From assembly GCA_003339415.1 (NCBI GenBank), contig PDHQ01000017.1:90589-154588 (forward strand): 64,000 nucleotides of DNA, given 5' to 3'. This DNA is from Ophiocordyceps camponoti-saundersi (nom. inval.). Lineage: Eukaryota; Ascomycota; Sordariomycetes; Hypocreales; Ophiocordycipitaceae. This document shows positions 25,451 to 36,292 of the stretch, piece by piece. Both the position numbers and the translations under genes were made by a program. Numbering within the stretch: the first letter of the stretch is position 1; each line of letters opens with the position of its first letter. A model generated the notes under the pieces. It was not told the origin of the DNA. It made no database searches and saw nothing but the letters and a program-made list of their open reading frames with translations.

Positions 25451-26249
25451 AACGCTACCGGCTATCTTATTTAGGGATAATAAGGAGATTACTATAAAAT
25501 CTAAGGTTTTAGTTTATATTCTCCTCCTAAATTAATTATACTAACTCTACCTCTAATAAGATAGAGTCTTTTACTAAGCGGACCGGGGTAATTATAAAAA
25601 ATAAGGTTAGGGATTTAAACTTAAAGCTATTTAGGGAAATTATAGCTAAAATCCTTTCCTTTTTCTTATAAGCTTTTATTATTAGAAGCTTAGCTATTTT
25701 CTATAAAAGTATATTTACTATTACGTTTAGCTAGCTAAGCTAATATAGGAAATAGATATTAAACTAAGTAAGGAAATTAAATTATTAAACCTAATAAATA
25801 AAAAGTAGCCTTTTTATTATAAAATAAATTAAAGCTTCGTAATTTATAATTATATTAAATTTCTAGCTAAGTAATTTTAGGTAGAAATTCTTAAAGCTTT
25901 ATATAATAATAAGGAGTTTACGGTCCTAGATTAAGTAAATATACTTAGTAAGGTTTATTATCTTTAAAAAAAAGCTTATAAGTTTTTATATTTAGTTATC
26001 TTATTATTATTAGAATATACTAGTAGTAATATTCTAAAAGGTATTAGTTTTAAGGCGGGTTAAGAGTTCTAAGCGGAAGAAAGTAAATATTAGGGCTTAT
26101 ATAACTAGCTTTTTTATTTTATTAAAAGCCTTCTTCTATTCCGGTCTAAGCTTAAAAGCGGTATCTTTCTTAAGGAGGTAATTTAGGGGCTTAGCCGTAA
26201 TACTTATATAGTAATAGAAAATCCTAATAAAGTTATAAAATCTTACGAA

Positions 26250-27000
26250 TAAGTAAATAGCTTTATAATCTTAAAGGTTTTTAAACTTTTAATCTTAAAT
26301 CGCTTATACTTTACGGGGGTTTATATTAATTCCTTAGCTTACGTATAATATTATACTAAGGTAATTAATTTTTATAATATTAAATTTCGATTTTCGAATA
26401 TCCCCTTATAAGTTAGCTTAGTATAAGCGCTAAATTACTTCTTAGTATTTTTCTTAGTACTCCGCTTTTTCGCTATTTAAGTAAATTAATACGTTATTAA
26501 TATATATATTTATATAGTAATTAAGAAAGTTATAAAGCTAAGTATTAATAAAATTTTAAAACTAAGTAAGCTTTATTTTAAAGCTAAATAGGAAAATAAG
26601 CTAATAAAATATATTAAACTTTATACGGAAAGCTATAAAGTATTTAAAATTAAGGTTAAGATATAAGCGATAAAACGCTTAAATTATATTAATTTTCGAG
26701 AACCGCCTTACTTCCTAGTAGCTAAATATTATATTTTCTAAAAAAAAAGTAAGCGAGATTTAACTTTTTAGGTAATTATTTATTTATCGGTAATTAATAT
26801 AAAAATACCGGGCTATTAAGTATAGCTTCGGCGTAAAGAGAATAAAGGCGGCGTAAAAACTAGCGTTTAGCTTAATAAACCTAATCTTAAGTAAGTAGTT
26901 AATAGTTTCCTTCTCTAATAATAGGTATTTTATAAGCGTCCTATAAGAAAGGGGTCTTACTAAGTTTAGGAGCTTCTTAAGTTTTAAAATAATATTATAG
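26250..27000 (-). pseudogene. Decayed gypsy reverse transcriptase
   Basis: The minus-strand reading shows IQAFYRLYLN, FKYFIAFRIKFNIF and the catalytic YxDD box changed to YINN, followed by VLIY (26493-26504 encodes YINN). Asp-to-Asn changes (GAT/GAC to AAT/AAC) are exactly what G-to-A RIP changes give. Later blocks resemble the region joining RT and RNase H. No intact frame remains. Confidence 0.8.
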
Positions 27001-29263
27001 CTAGGTTAAGAATTAGCTAAAATATAAGCTTCTTTTTTATTAAAAAATCCTTTAAAGTATATAAAGGCTAGAGGAATTATATTATATATATAAGCGATAT
27101 ACTTAAATTCTTCTCCTTAAAGGAATAGGATTTCCTATTTTACGTATATATAGCTAGCTAAGCTTAATTTCGTAATTATAGTTAAGTTAGAGTTATTTTC
27201 TAATTTTACGGAGATTATAAATATTAATAAAGTTATCGCTTTTTATTATATTTAGCGGGGGTTTTATTATATTTAATAAATAAGTTACTTTTTTAAAATT
27301 TCCTTATTTATATTATTAGTTTCTAAGTTATTTTAAGTTAAAGTTTAAGCTTACTTTTTTTTCTTTATAAGCTAAACGAAGTTATTTTTCTTTTACGAAC
27401 GCTAGAAGATTTAGTATTTACGCTTATCTTAATAGAGAAAGTAATTCTAGCGCTTAGCGTCCGCTTAAATAGCTAGATCTAAATTTCCGGAAAAAGGGGG
27501 CTTCTCTAATAATAAGATCGAGGGTAAGTATTTAGTAAGGGCGGGTAAGTTATCTAGCTAAACTAGTTTCCGGGCCGTATAGTTAAGTAATAATCTTTTT
27601 TCGGCTATTTAAAATAAACCGATAAAAAGGTTTTAGGCGTAGTTAGTTACTTAATAAATTTCTTAAGAAAAATACTATTTATCGATTATTAAAGTAATAA
27701 TTAAGTATTTACGGACCGCGCTAGCTTAGCGGCTTTAAAAATTTATAAGGGAGATAGGATAGATAAGGATAAGTTTAGTACTAAGTCGCTTTATTACTTA
27801 TTTCGTAAAACGGCGATTAACTAAAAAATAAATATTTATTTTAATATTATATAAAGTAAAAATATAAAAAGTAATATTATTAACTTAAACTTAACTATTA
27901 ATAATAAATAACTTTCTTATTTTCTATTTTATATATAATATTTTTAAGATTATTAAGGAGCTTTATAATAATCTTATTTTTTTCTTAAATTAAAGTTATC
28001 TAATCGAATAAAATTAAGTAAAGGTATCTAAACTTTAAAAACTCTCCCTATTTTTTATCGGTTAAGGTAGTCCTTAGCTATATAGCTTTTCTTATTATAA
28101 GTAAAATAAATACTATTTTCCTAATAAACTTTCTTCTTATTCTCGCTTAAAGGCTAGCTTTTCTAAGTTATAATTATAGTTTTCTTTTATATAATTAAAA
28201 TAGTTTTATTAACTTATTAAGATTTCTAAGCGATTTTACGGTAAGTAAACTCTTTTTTCCTATAAAATATAATATTTTTTATATACTTATAAAACTTTTT
28301 ATATATTATATATAAGTTCTTAGCTTTTATAAAAAAGCTTATATTAAAGTTAGCGGGTAAATAGTTTTAAAGCGTATATTTAATATAAGCTAAGGAGACT
28401 TAAGTTTTAGCTATAAAGTAGTTAAACTTTATAAGGAACTCTTAAATTTCTTATTAACTATTTAGGGAGTAGTTTAATTTATAAAGCTAATTTATAGCTT
28501 TAATAAACTTATTTAGGTTTTTATAAGCGAACTTTAAATATTATATTATCTTAGCTAGTTCGGAAAAAAAATATTCCTTCGAGTTATACTAAGTTTTTAA
28601 AAATTAGCGGGCCTTTCTTTTTAAAATATAAAATAAAATATTTATCTTATCTTACTTATCGCGGAAAATTATTTTATTAAATCTTATCTTATTTTTTAAG
28701 TTTATAAGGAAAGTATTAAAATCTTCCTTTTTTCCTAAAAACTTACTTATCTTTTTATAGCGAACTTTTATAAAATTAAAGTAAAAAAAGTTTAGCTATC
28801 TTACCGGGGTAATTAGCGTAAAGATATCTTAAGCGGCTTTCTTAGTTAAAATAAACGCCTTTTTACTAATTTTAAACGCTATTAATATTTCTTAGTAGGT
28901 TTTTTCTATATTTAAGTTTTAATTTTTCTAAGTTAACTAACTTTAAAATTCCGTAATTTACGCTTATAATTAAGTTATCTTCGCACGCTATTTTTATAAT
29001 ATAATTATATTAATAATATTTTAAGAGAAGGTAGCTATAATTATAATTTAGTTTTTTTCGGAACCTTATTTTACTATAAGGTTAAGCGTCTCTAAGGCGA
29101 ATCTCCTTAATCGCCTAAAAATCTAATTAGGGGCTTTAAATATATATTTTAAAGTTAGTTATAGTTTAGTTATATATAAGGTCTTTTCTATCTTTTATAG
29201 GGGATATAAGAGTAAAATATATATTTCTTAATTACTTATTAGCGAAAAGGGAGCTTAGAATAA

Positions 29264-29612
29264 TATTATAGCTTATAAGTATATTAAGTAAATAATAATA
29301 TTAGTATTATAAATAAAGATTCTAAGCTAAAAAGAGAAAAAAGAAAAAGAGGAAAAACTCTTATAAGCGGAATCTTAGTAAAATAGATAAGGGTATATAC
29401 TAGTAAGGATAGGAAAGAGTATAGAAATCTACTTAGAAATCTTAGTAATTTCTAAGTAAGTAAATAGTTATATTTCCTAATAATTTCCCTTAAAGTCTTT
29501 TTAGGTAATTTTACGATAAGGATTTTTAAAGTTACGTAAAGTTTTATCGAAAATCCTTAAAAATTACCGTAAAAAATATAGGGAAATTTAGAAGGAAACT
29601 TAGCGCGTAATA
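29264..29612 (-). repeat. LTR of gypsy element (right; 5' LTR in element orientation)
   Basis: 349 bp, the more heavily converted of the two copies. Its outer end reads TATTATAGC where the left copy reads TGTTACGGC. Confidence 0.9.
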
Positions 29613-30000
29613 AGCTAGGCTTAAAAGTTAAAAAAAGCTTTTTACGGCCTTTAACGATCCTCTCTCCTTTAGTATAAATTGCTTATAGCTTAGCTAAAAG
29701 ATTAAGGTTATAAGACCGTTTCGGAAAACCCTTATATTATAACGAATAGAAAAATTATCGTTTTCTTCTATATTAATAATCTTATAGCTTTATTTAGGAA
29801 AGATTAAATAGATAAGTATACGAAGTTTCGAGAGGCTATCGAAAAGGCCTTTTAAATTAAGGATCTTAGGAACCTTTACTAATTCTTAAATATTAAAGTT
29901 ATTAGAGATAGGGCTAATCGGCGTCTATTTCTAAGCTAGAAATCTTATATTTAAAAAATTATAACGAAATTTAAAAAGCTTCTAGGAAAGAAAACTTAGC
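29613..30000 (+). pseudogene. Decayed copia reverse transcriptase, C-terminal part
   Basis: Continues the copia RT after the nested insertion. KLKKAFYGL directly follows the junction, then FFYINNL (29766-29783). The latter is the FYVDD catalytic box with both Asp codons mutated to Asn and Val to Ile by G-to-A changes. VIRDRANRRLFLS follows, also typical of copia. Confidence 0.85.
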
Positions 30001-30109
30001 CTTAGCTAATAATACTTAAGAAAATCCCTCCTTTTTAAAAGGAGGTAATAGCTAAAAAGATTAAGTAATATTAAGCTATTATTAATAGCTTAATATACGC
30101 TATAATTAT

Positions 30110-30700
30110 TACTTAAGCGGATATTACGTTTACTATTAGCTATTTAATATAAGGTTTTATAAATCTCGGCCCTTAATATTTATAATTCGTAATCTATATT
30201 ATAGAATTCTTTCGTAATATTTAAAACCTCTTAATTAGCTATAATAGTAATAATTCGGCTATTATAGCTATATCTAACGCTTTATTTAGGGATAATTATA
30301 ACCGAAAAAGTATTAAAAGCTTTATTATCTAAGTTTTTAAAAATATAGTTATTTTTAAATTAGGTAAATAGGATACTATTATAACCTTATCTATAAAAGT
30401 AAAGTTCCTAGCTTTTTTTTATATTATTAAGAAAATTAAAGCCTTTAAGAGGCTTTATAAAAAAATATAATTTAAGCTTATATAAGATATTATAGTTTAT
30501 TATAATAACTTTTAAATAATTAAGCTAATTACGGAGGAGAATTTAAAGCTAAAAATAAAGCTTTTTTATATTAATATATACTTTTACTAATTATATTAAA
30601 AAGTTTAGTTAAGCTATATAAAAATTAGCTAAATAGAAACTTCCGATATAATAGCGGATAAACTAACTAAGCTATTTTAAGGGGAGAAATTCCGTATTTT
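30110..30700 (+). pseudogene. Decayed copia RNase H
   Basis: The readable blocks SRKSTEGFIFK, QDTITTSSTKVKFLAFS, IIVYYNN and SDIIADKLTKLF match the copia RNase H end (DRKSTSGY, TTSSTEAE, VYCDN, ADxLTK). This completes the integrase-RT-RNase H order and fixes the superfamily as Ty1/copia. Confidence 0.85.
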
Positions 30701-31633
30701 TTAGAGAGAAATTAAGCTTACGAAGCTATATATAAATCTAAGGGATTAGAGGGAAAAAAATACCTCTTAATTAACTCGTTAATTAAGGCCTAGGGGGAAG
30801 AAAATACCTTTTATAAGCTTTATTAAAATAGGTAATTATACTTATTTTTCTTAATCTTATATATTAAATCTAAACTTATATATTTATAATTAACCTTATA
30901 ATTTATAACTTAAAGGTTACCTTAAATTACTATTATTTCCTTTCCTTTTATCTAATCCTTACTAAAATTAAATAGTAACTTTATTTTATTACTTTCTAAT
31001 CGCTATCGCGATTATTTTCTTATTAGTTAAATAATACCCTTATCTTAAGATTATCTTTTTTATTATTTATTCTAATCGGGGAGATTACCTTAAAATATTA
31101 TAAACTTTTAATTATAATATCTTCGTTTTTTTTATAAATTTTTCCTTTTTAATTTTTTTAACTTATCTATTAATCTTTTTATTATTAAGGTAATATAGTA
31201 TACTTATTAAAATATATAAAAAAGATAAAAAATTAATAATACCTAAAAATATTATTAATAAGATTAATTAAGGAAAACCTTTAGCTAGGTAATTTAGCTA
31301 CTTTACTATAATAAGAGGGCCCTTAATCCCCTTATTATAGCTAAGTAACTAAGCTACCTAACTAAAAGCCTCCCTTATATAATAGTTTCCGAAAATATAT
31401 ACTAAGAAGGTATTAGGAATTAAACCTAGCCTTATCGAGGGCTTAGCTATAAAAATAACCGCTTAACTATTATTTAATATTTTCTAAGCTAAATAAACTA
31501 ACTTATATACCTTACCGCTAATTAACCCTTAACTTTTTCCTTAATTATCGTATAAAACTTTAATTATACTTTTTAGAAAGTAAGTATTATTTACCTAGCT
31601 TAAAAGGCGGTATACTTAGCGCTTATAAAGGTA

Positions 31634-31931
31634 TATTAAAAGGCTAAGATAAGAGTAAGTTAGGCGTATATTTTTATTATCCCTTAAAGTATATAGGTAA
31701 TATAGTAATAAATTCGTAGCTTAGGAAACGGAATTCCTATTAGGAAAAAGGGCTATATCTAAGGTAATATATAAGCTATAGGAATAAAAGCTTATTTATA
31801 AGGGTATTATAGCTAAAGAGGCAGATACGGAAGGTTCTTATTATATATATAAAGATAACGATAATTCCCTCCGTTTAGAGAGGGTAAGTATATTAATTAA
31901 TGCAATTTGCACGCCTCCTCCTTGTCTGACA
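31634..31931 (+). repeat. 3' LTR of the copia element
   Basis: 298 bp. The inner half is converted (starts TATTAAAAGG), but the last 40 or so bases are unmutated (GCAATTTGCACG...CTTGTCTGACA). It is followed by the AAGAT duplication. Confidence 0.93.
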
Positions 31932-31936
31932 AAGAT
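31932..31936. repeat. Target-site duplication of the copia element, right copy
   Basis: AAGAT, identical to 19782-19786. Confidence 0.9.
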
Positions 31937-32032
31937 TAGAGCTACTCGTATCCCCGTATCCCCCTCACGTGCCGATATAGGGGGCTCGATCGCTCTGTCA
32001 AGGTTCCCCCTTGTGAAGCTGTGTTAGCTCAG

Positions 32033-32037
32033 CCAAT
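32033..32037 (+). promoter_or_regulatory. Candidate CCAAT box of the Swd3/WDR5 gene
   Basis: AGCCAATCA lies about 107 bp before the chosen start codon and about 100 bp right of the retrotransposon border. It is a reasonable CBF/HAP binding site in the short remaining promoter; this is inference from the motif alone. Confidence 0.4.
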
Positions 32038-32143
32038 CATCGTCTCGCGCCACTTCGACCCTAAACCGAATCAGCCCTACCCATCCCGAAATCTTTCCCA
32101 CTTCGACTTCATCAACAACAATAACAAGTCCGAGGAAGCCACC

Positions 32144-33633
32144 ATGGAATCGCCCGACGAGCTTGCCGGCGATGATACTCCACCCCTGAAGCGCCGAAGA
32201 ACTCTTGGCGATGAAGCGCCGCCATCTGTTATCAACAGAACGAGCCGCCCCTTCATGGCTGGGGCGTCCCGCGCGTTGCCCCTCGCGACCACCGTTCGCA
32301 AACGTCCGTCGCCATCGCCGTCGAGCTCCGGCTCGTCTGGCCGCTCACGCCAGTCGCCATCTAGCTCCCGATCGAGCTCGCGCTCTAAATCAGTCCGACG
32401 CTCGAGCAGCAGGTCCCCGTCCCGAGACTCGCCGTCCCGCCTGCAGGCTCGTTCCCGCAGCTCCTCGATCCGCTCTCGATCCGACTCGTACTCGACCCAA
32501 GGAGACGCGCCGACATCGCCGGTCGACTCGCCCCCAAAGCCTGGCTACAAGCCGCGACTGATACTACGGGGGCACGTCAAGCCAGTTTCGCAGGTCCGCA
32601 TATCGCCGGATGGCCGCTTCGTCGCCTCTGCCTCTGCCGATGCGACGCTCAAGATCTGGAACGCGGCGACGGGCGCCCACATAGACACGCTCGTCGGCCA
32701 CATGGCGGGCGTCAACTGTCTCGCCTGGACGCCTGACAGCAAGACCCTCGCCAGTGGCTCGGATGACAAGGCTATCCGGCTGTGGGATCGCATCACGGGC
32801 CGGCCCAAGATGAGGTCGCGCAGATCACACTTGTCGGGCGGTGAGATGTCGGCGCTTCGAGGGCATCATAACTATATTCACTGCCTGGCCTTTTCGCCCA
32901 AGGGTAATATTCTGGCCAGCGGTTCCTACGACGAGGCTGTGTTCCTATGGGACGTGCGAGCTGGACGGCTCATGCGAAGCCTGCCTGCGCACAGCGACCC
33001 TGTCAGCGGTATAGACTTTTGTCGAGACGGGACGCTGGTCGTGAGTTGCTCGACCGATGGCTTGATGTAGGCTGGCCCTGGTGCTGTGCGCTTGCACGGT
33101 TTTCGAGAGGCTAACGTAGCTTCAGCCGCGTCTGGGACACATCGACGGGCCAGTGTTTGCGGACCCTCGTTCACGAAGATAATCCGGCGGTGACGAACGT
33201 GTGCTTCTCGCCCAACGGACGGTTTGTCCTCGCCTTCAGTCTCGACAACAGCATACGGCTCTGGGACTACGTTACGGGCACGGTAAAGAAAACGTATCAA
33301 GGCCACGTAAATGAAAAGTTTGCCATCGGCGGCTGTTTCGCCGTGGTGGACGGAACGGCATTGATTGCTTCGGCCAGCGAGGACGGCGATGTGGTGTTGT
33401 GGGACGTGGGAAGCAAGGAGGTGGTCGAGCGAGTTCCTGGCCACGATGGCGTATGCTTCTGGGTGGACGTCCACGGCGAGACGCTGGTGAGCGCGGGTCA
33501 GGACAATACGGTGCGACTGCTGCGCCGCGTCGAAGAAGATGTTAAAGAAGGCGACGACGGGGCGGTGGAGGAGAGTCAATTGGCGTTACGATCGCAAGAA
33601 GTAAGGGAGGAGGAGGAGGCTGAGGCGGGATGA
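32144..33633 (+). CDS. SWD3: WDR5/Swd3-like WD40 subunit of the COMPASS (Set1) H3K4 methyltransferase complex
   Basis: Two exons, 32144-33066 and 33126-33633. The 59-bp intron (GTAGGC...CTAACG...CAG) gives a product of about 476 residues. After a disordered N-terminus of roughly 135 residues rich in Arg-Ser dipeptides comes a seven-bladed WD40 propeller very close in pattern to WDR5. Shared blocks include SASADATLKIW, SGSDDKAIRLWD, GSYDEAVFLWD with LPAHSDPVSG, and DNPAVTNVCFSPNGRFVLAFSLDN. The protein should act in the nucleus, scaffolding Set1/COMPASS. ATG 32144 is chosen for its GCCACCATGG context; an in-frame ATG at 32021 would add 41 residues. The acidic C-terminal tail (VREEEEAEAG) is unlike animal WDR5. 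A copia LTR ends about 207 bp upstream of this start. Confidence 0.88.
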
Positions 33634-34158
33634 AGGGCTTTGTTTGTTTAGCAAGTTATCTATAGAGTTAAGATGACGACTGTCCCAAGGGCCACAAGAG
33701 AGAGAGAGAAGGGGGGGGGGGGGGGCACGATGAGCTGAGCGGCATGGATTGTCAATGTCAGGATGGGTGACAAATTAAAAGGATGAATCGTAAGATTAAG
33801 CTGGAATGCAAGTTGTCCATGACGATCGGCGCCCGCCCGCCAACACGTGCTGGCGCGAAGGATGCAAGTGGTTCCGTCGTGGTGCGCGTAATGTCGCCGT
33901 ACATGAGGATACTGCACGTAAGATGTTGGATGGTGCTCGCATAGACAGACGGTGTTAGACGCGCATAGCATCGCACGTGAGCATTAACGGACGGACAAAG
34001 GATCATTATTTCCGTCTTCACAGACGTGATGAAACAATAGCAGCCCAACCTTGACTAACAAGGGGTTTTATTTTTGTCATCAGTGGGAAAGGAAGAAAAG
34101 AAGTACTTTTTGACACATGCATGTTGTAGCTGCGGGCGAAGTTTAATTGTGCCTCAGG

Positions 34159-34227
<69 letters not shown>

Positions 34228-35263
34228 CTCCGCCGTCTGGCTGGCTCTATTGCTAACCATCACCACCTATCCGTACTTCTTATGAAGAGAGGTCGAGATG
34301 GAGATGGAAAGATGGAAGGGGGGAGTGAAGTGAAACGATGACTCTACGAACCTCTCTCTCAGACAAGATACGGTAGAGAGAGGACGGAAGAGAGAGGAGA
34401 GAGAAAACACATCTCCGCCGCCCCCCCCCATCGGCGAATTCCGAAGCGCCAGCTCCCCCCCCCCCCCCCCCCGTTGGCTCGTGCAGGAAATGGTGTGGCT
34501 TGGCCCTGTTCCTGATGAGCCAGCCGTGCGGCCCGTGCCTGAGCTGGAGGCTGTGCCATCTTCTGAGACGTCGCCCCAGATATGCGTCTACTTCCCGTCC
34601 CGCCTCATTTGCGGGTAAGAATGCAGTACCCCACTATCTGGAATGATCTTCCGAGGCGCCAATTATAGGGCTCTAGCGCCTGTAGGCAGCGCCTGTAGGT
34701 AGCACCTGTAGGTAGCGGAGTTCCAGGGCACAACACGCTCGCGCCTCGCAGTTCCTTTAGCCTGTGAACGTGACCGGCCATCTTCTTCGTCCTCTTCTTT
34801 TGCGACTCCTCACCAATCATCCCGCCTGGTGTTCCCGTCCGAAAGCCATCGTGGCGACGAAAGAAGCCCAAGATCATCATCGACATCAAGAAGAACAAAA
34901 GACCAGCATCGAGGTCCGGGGGAAATAAAAAGCTAATATAGGAGGGCCGTGTTTATATTGCCTTTGTTCTCCCTCCCTTGCTAGGAATGTCCCTCGTCTC
35001 AGCGTGAGGCATCCTACAGGCAGGAGGCGTTCGTCTGTCGCCAGAGAGAGAGAGAGAGAGAAGAGAAGAGAAGAGGGACAAGAAAAAAGGGGGCGCAAAA
35101 AAACACGCACACAAACACAAACACACACGCACACGCACACAATTTTTTAATCCCCTCCTCTATCCGTCTTCGACTTGGACGACGACTTTTAGAGGACCTT
35201 AATAGTTTCTCTACGACCTCTCTCTTCGAATTTCTATGCCTCGATCCATCCGATCAAGGCCTC
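33634..35263. other. Intergenic with microsatellites and homopolymers
   Basis: Contains G15 at 33711-33725, a CT repeat at about 34159-34199 running into a TG repeat at 34200-34227, and C18 at 34455-34472. An AG run near 35044-35060 is followed by an AC-rich tract to about 35142. The final 120 bp before 35264 are C/T-rich, as expected for a 5' leader. No gene seen. Confidence 0.55.
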
Positions 35264-36160
35264 ATGGAGCCCGTTCCTGAGACGGAGCGCATGGAGGAGT
35301 TCAAGCCCTCGCTTGTTCCCGCCACGCGTCTCTCCGCTTCTTCTAGCAGCGGCTTTGACTTCGACACCATCTCCGCTGGCAAGCCCCCGCCTCAGCGACG
35401 CAGCACCGACCCCAGTCCTTCGACGTTACCCTTTCGTCCGCGCACCGCATCGCCGCTGGCCGTCTCGCACTCGAACTCGCGCTTCTATGCTCTGCCCATG
35501 TCCCGCGCCCAGAGCATGCCGGGCCTCGGTGCTTCGGGACGTGGCTTGTGTTCCCCTCAGCTGCGGCCTGCCAGTCCCTCGGGTTCGCCTAATCGCGTGC
35601 GCCCTCTTCGAAGGCCCGTCGACGACGTTTTCCCCCTCTCTTCGCCTGTTCGGGCCTCTGTTCTCGATTCGGAGCCGAGGAGCGCTTCTCCAGGTGCCGT
35701 GAATCGTCGTCATCGCCCGTCGTCTCCACTCCACGGCGCAGCCGTCCCTAGCTCCGGAGCTGGTATCCCCGGATCGCCTTCGCTGTCGACGCTACCGTCG
35801 ACTCCCACCTCCGGCTTTCCCCTGCGCTCTTACGACGCCATGTCCGCGTCATACAACAGCGGCTACATGTCTTCGGTGCCGTCGACCCCGACATCGGCCC
35901 GTTCGCGTAGTCCCAGCATCTCGAGCCTCGAGACGATCCCCGACTCCCCCGACGCCGAGGAGGCCGCCGTCGAGGCAGAGAGACTGGCGCGCCTCAAGGC
36001 CGACGCCGACGCCGTCGACGGCAAGGCACGCGGCGCCGCCGACGTCCCCGCCCGCGGCCGCACCATGAGCTTCGGTCCCCGGGACAAGCGCAAACGCTGG
36101 AGTGTCTGCGGGGCTGAGCGTCGAGGCGATCTTGATCTGGAGACCATCTGGGAAGATTAA
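35264..36160 (+). CDS. Proline/serine-rich disordered protein with conserved C-terminal motif; function unknown
   Basis: A single exon of 298 residues. The body is rich in Ser, Pro and Arg with repeated SPS/PSTPTS patterns (two copies of LPSTPTSGF-like and VPSTPTSARS). The C-terminus changes character: an Ala/Glu-rich helix (EEAAVEAERLARLKADADAV), then KRKRWSVCGAERRGDLDLETIWED. I recall similar C-termini in Sordariomycete proteins annotated only as basic proline-rich; that is memory, not a search. Clean GC-rich codon use and a pyrimidine-rich leader support a real gene. It lies just left of an assembly gap, but its stop codon is before the disturbed region. Confidence 0.8.
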   Translation: MEPVPETERMEEFKPSLVPATRLSASSSSGFDFDTISAGKPPPQRRSTDPSPSTLPFRPRTASPLAVSHSNSRFYALPMSRAQSMPGLGASGRGLCSPQLRPASPSGSPNRVRPLRRPVDDVFPLSSPVRASVLDSEPRSASPGAVNRRHRPSSPLHGAAVPSSGAGIPGSPSLSTLPSTPTSGFPLRSYDAMSASYNSGYMSSVPSTPTSARSRSPSISSLETIPDSPDAEEAAVEAERLARLKADADAVDGKARGAADVPARGRTMSFGPRDKRKRWSVCGAERRGDLDLETIWED

Positions 36161-36177
36161 ACGAGCTCTTCAATAGG

Positions 36178-36259
36178 CGTTTGCATCTTCATTTCGCTTG
36201 GCACCCACTGTTCGACATGAAGGGGTCAAACAAGATATTGCAACCAAGGAGAAACACAT

Positions 36260-36292
<33 letters not shown>

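Larger units (their letters stand above)
23644..29612 (-). mobile_element. RIP-inactivated Ty3/gypsy LTR retrotransposon nested in the copia element
   Basis: 349-bp LTRs lie at 23644-23992 and 29264-29612, giving a 5,969-bp element. Its LTR ends fit TGTTACG...CGTAACA. The element is on the minus strand: a purine-rich tract on the minus strand (complement of TTACCCCCTAA at about 23993) adjoins its 3' LTR. Gypsy reverse transcriptase and integrase remnants read on the minus strand in the order RT then integrase, which is the gypsy order. Flanking 5-mers are GGCCG (left) and AGCTA (right). They differ only by C-to-T and G-to-A changes, so they are consistent with one target duplication mutated by RIP. 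Confidence 0.9.
19787..31931 (+). mobile_element. RIP-inactivated Ty1/copia LTR retrotransposon containing a nested Ty3/gypsy element
   Basis: The element has 298-bp LTRs at 19787-20084 and 31634-31931. It is flanked by the perfect 5-bp duplication AAGAT (19782-19786 and 31932-31936). The intact LTR ends read TGTCAG... and ...CTGACA, a short inverted repeat. Total length is 12,145 bp, or about 6.2 kb once the nested element is removed, normal for copia. On the + strand, decayed integrase, reverse transcriptase and RNase H follow in copia order. The whole block is extremely AT-rich with almost no CpA or TpG while CpG survives. This is the signature of RIP, and no open frame remains. It is flanked by normal-composition host DNA on both sides. 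Confidence 0.95.

Noticed and set aside
19900..31900. AT-rich block as centromere, mitochondrial insertion or horizontally acquired DNA
   Set aside because: LTR pairs, target duplications and readable copia/gypsy pol motifs explain it as RIPed retrotransposons.
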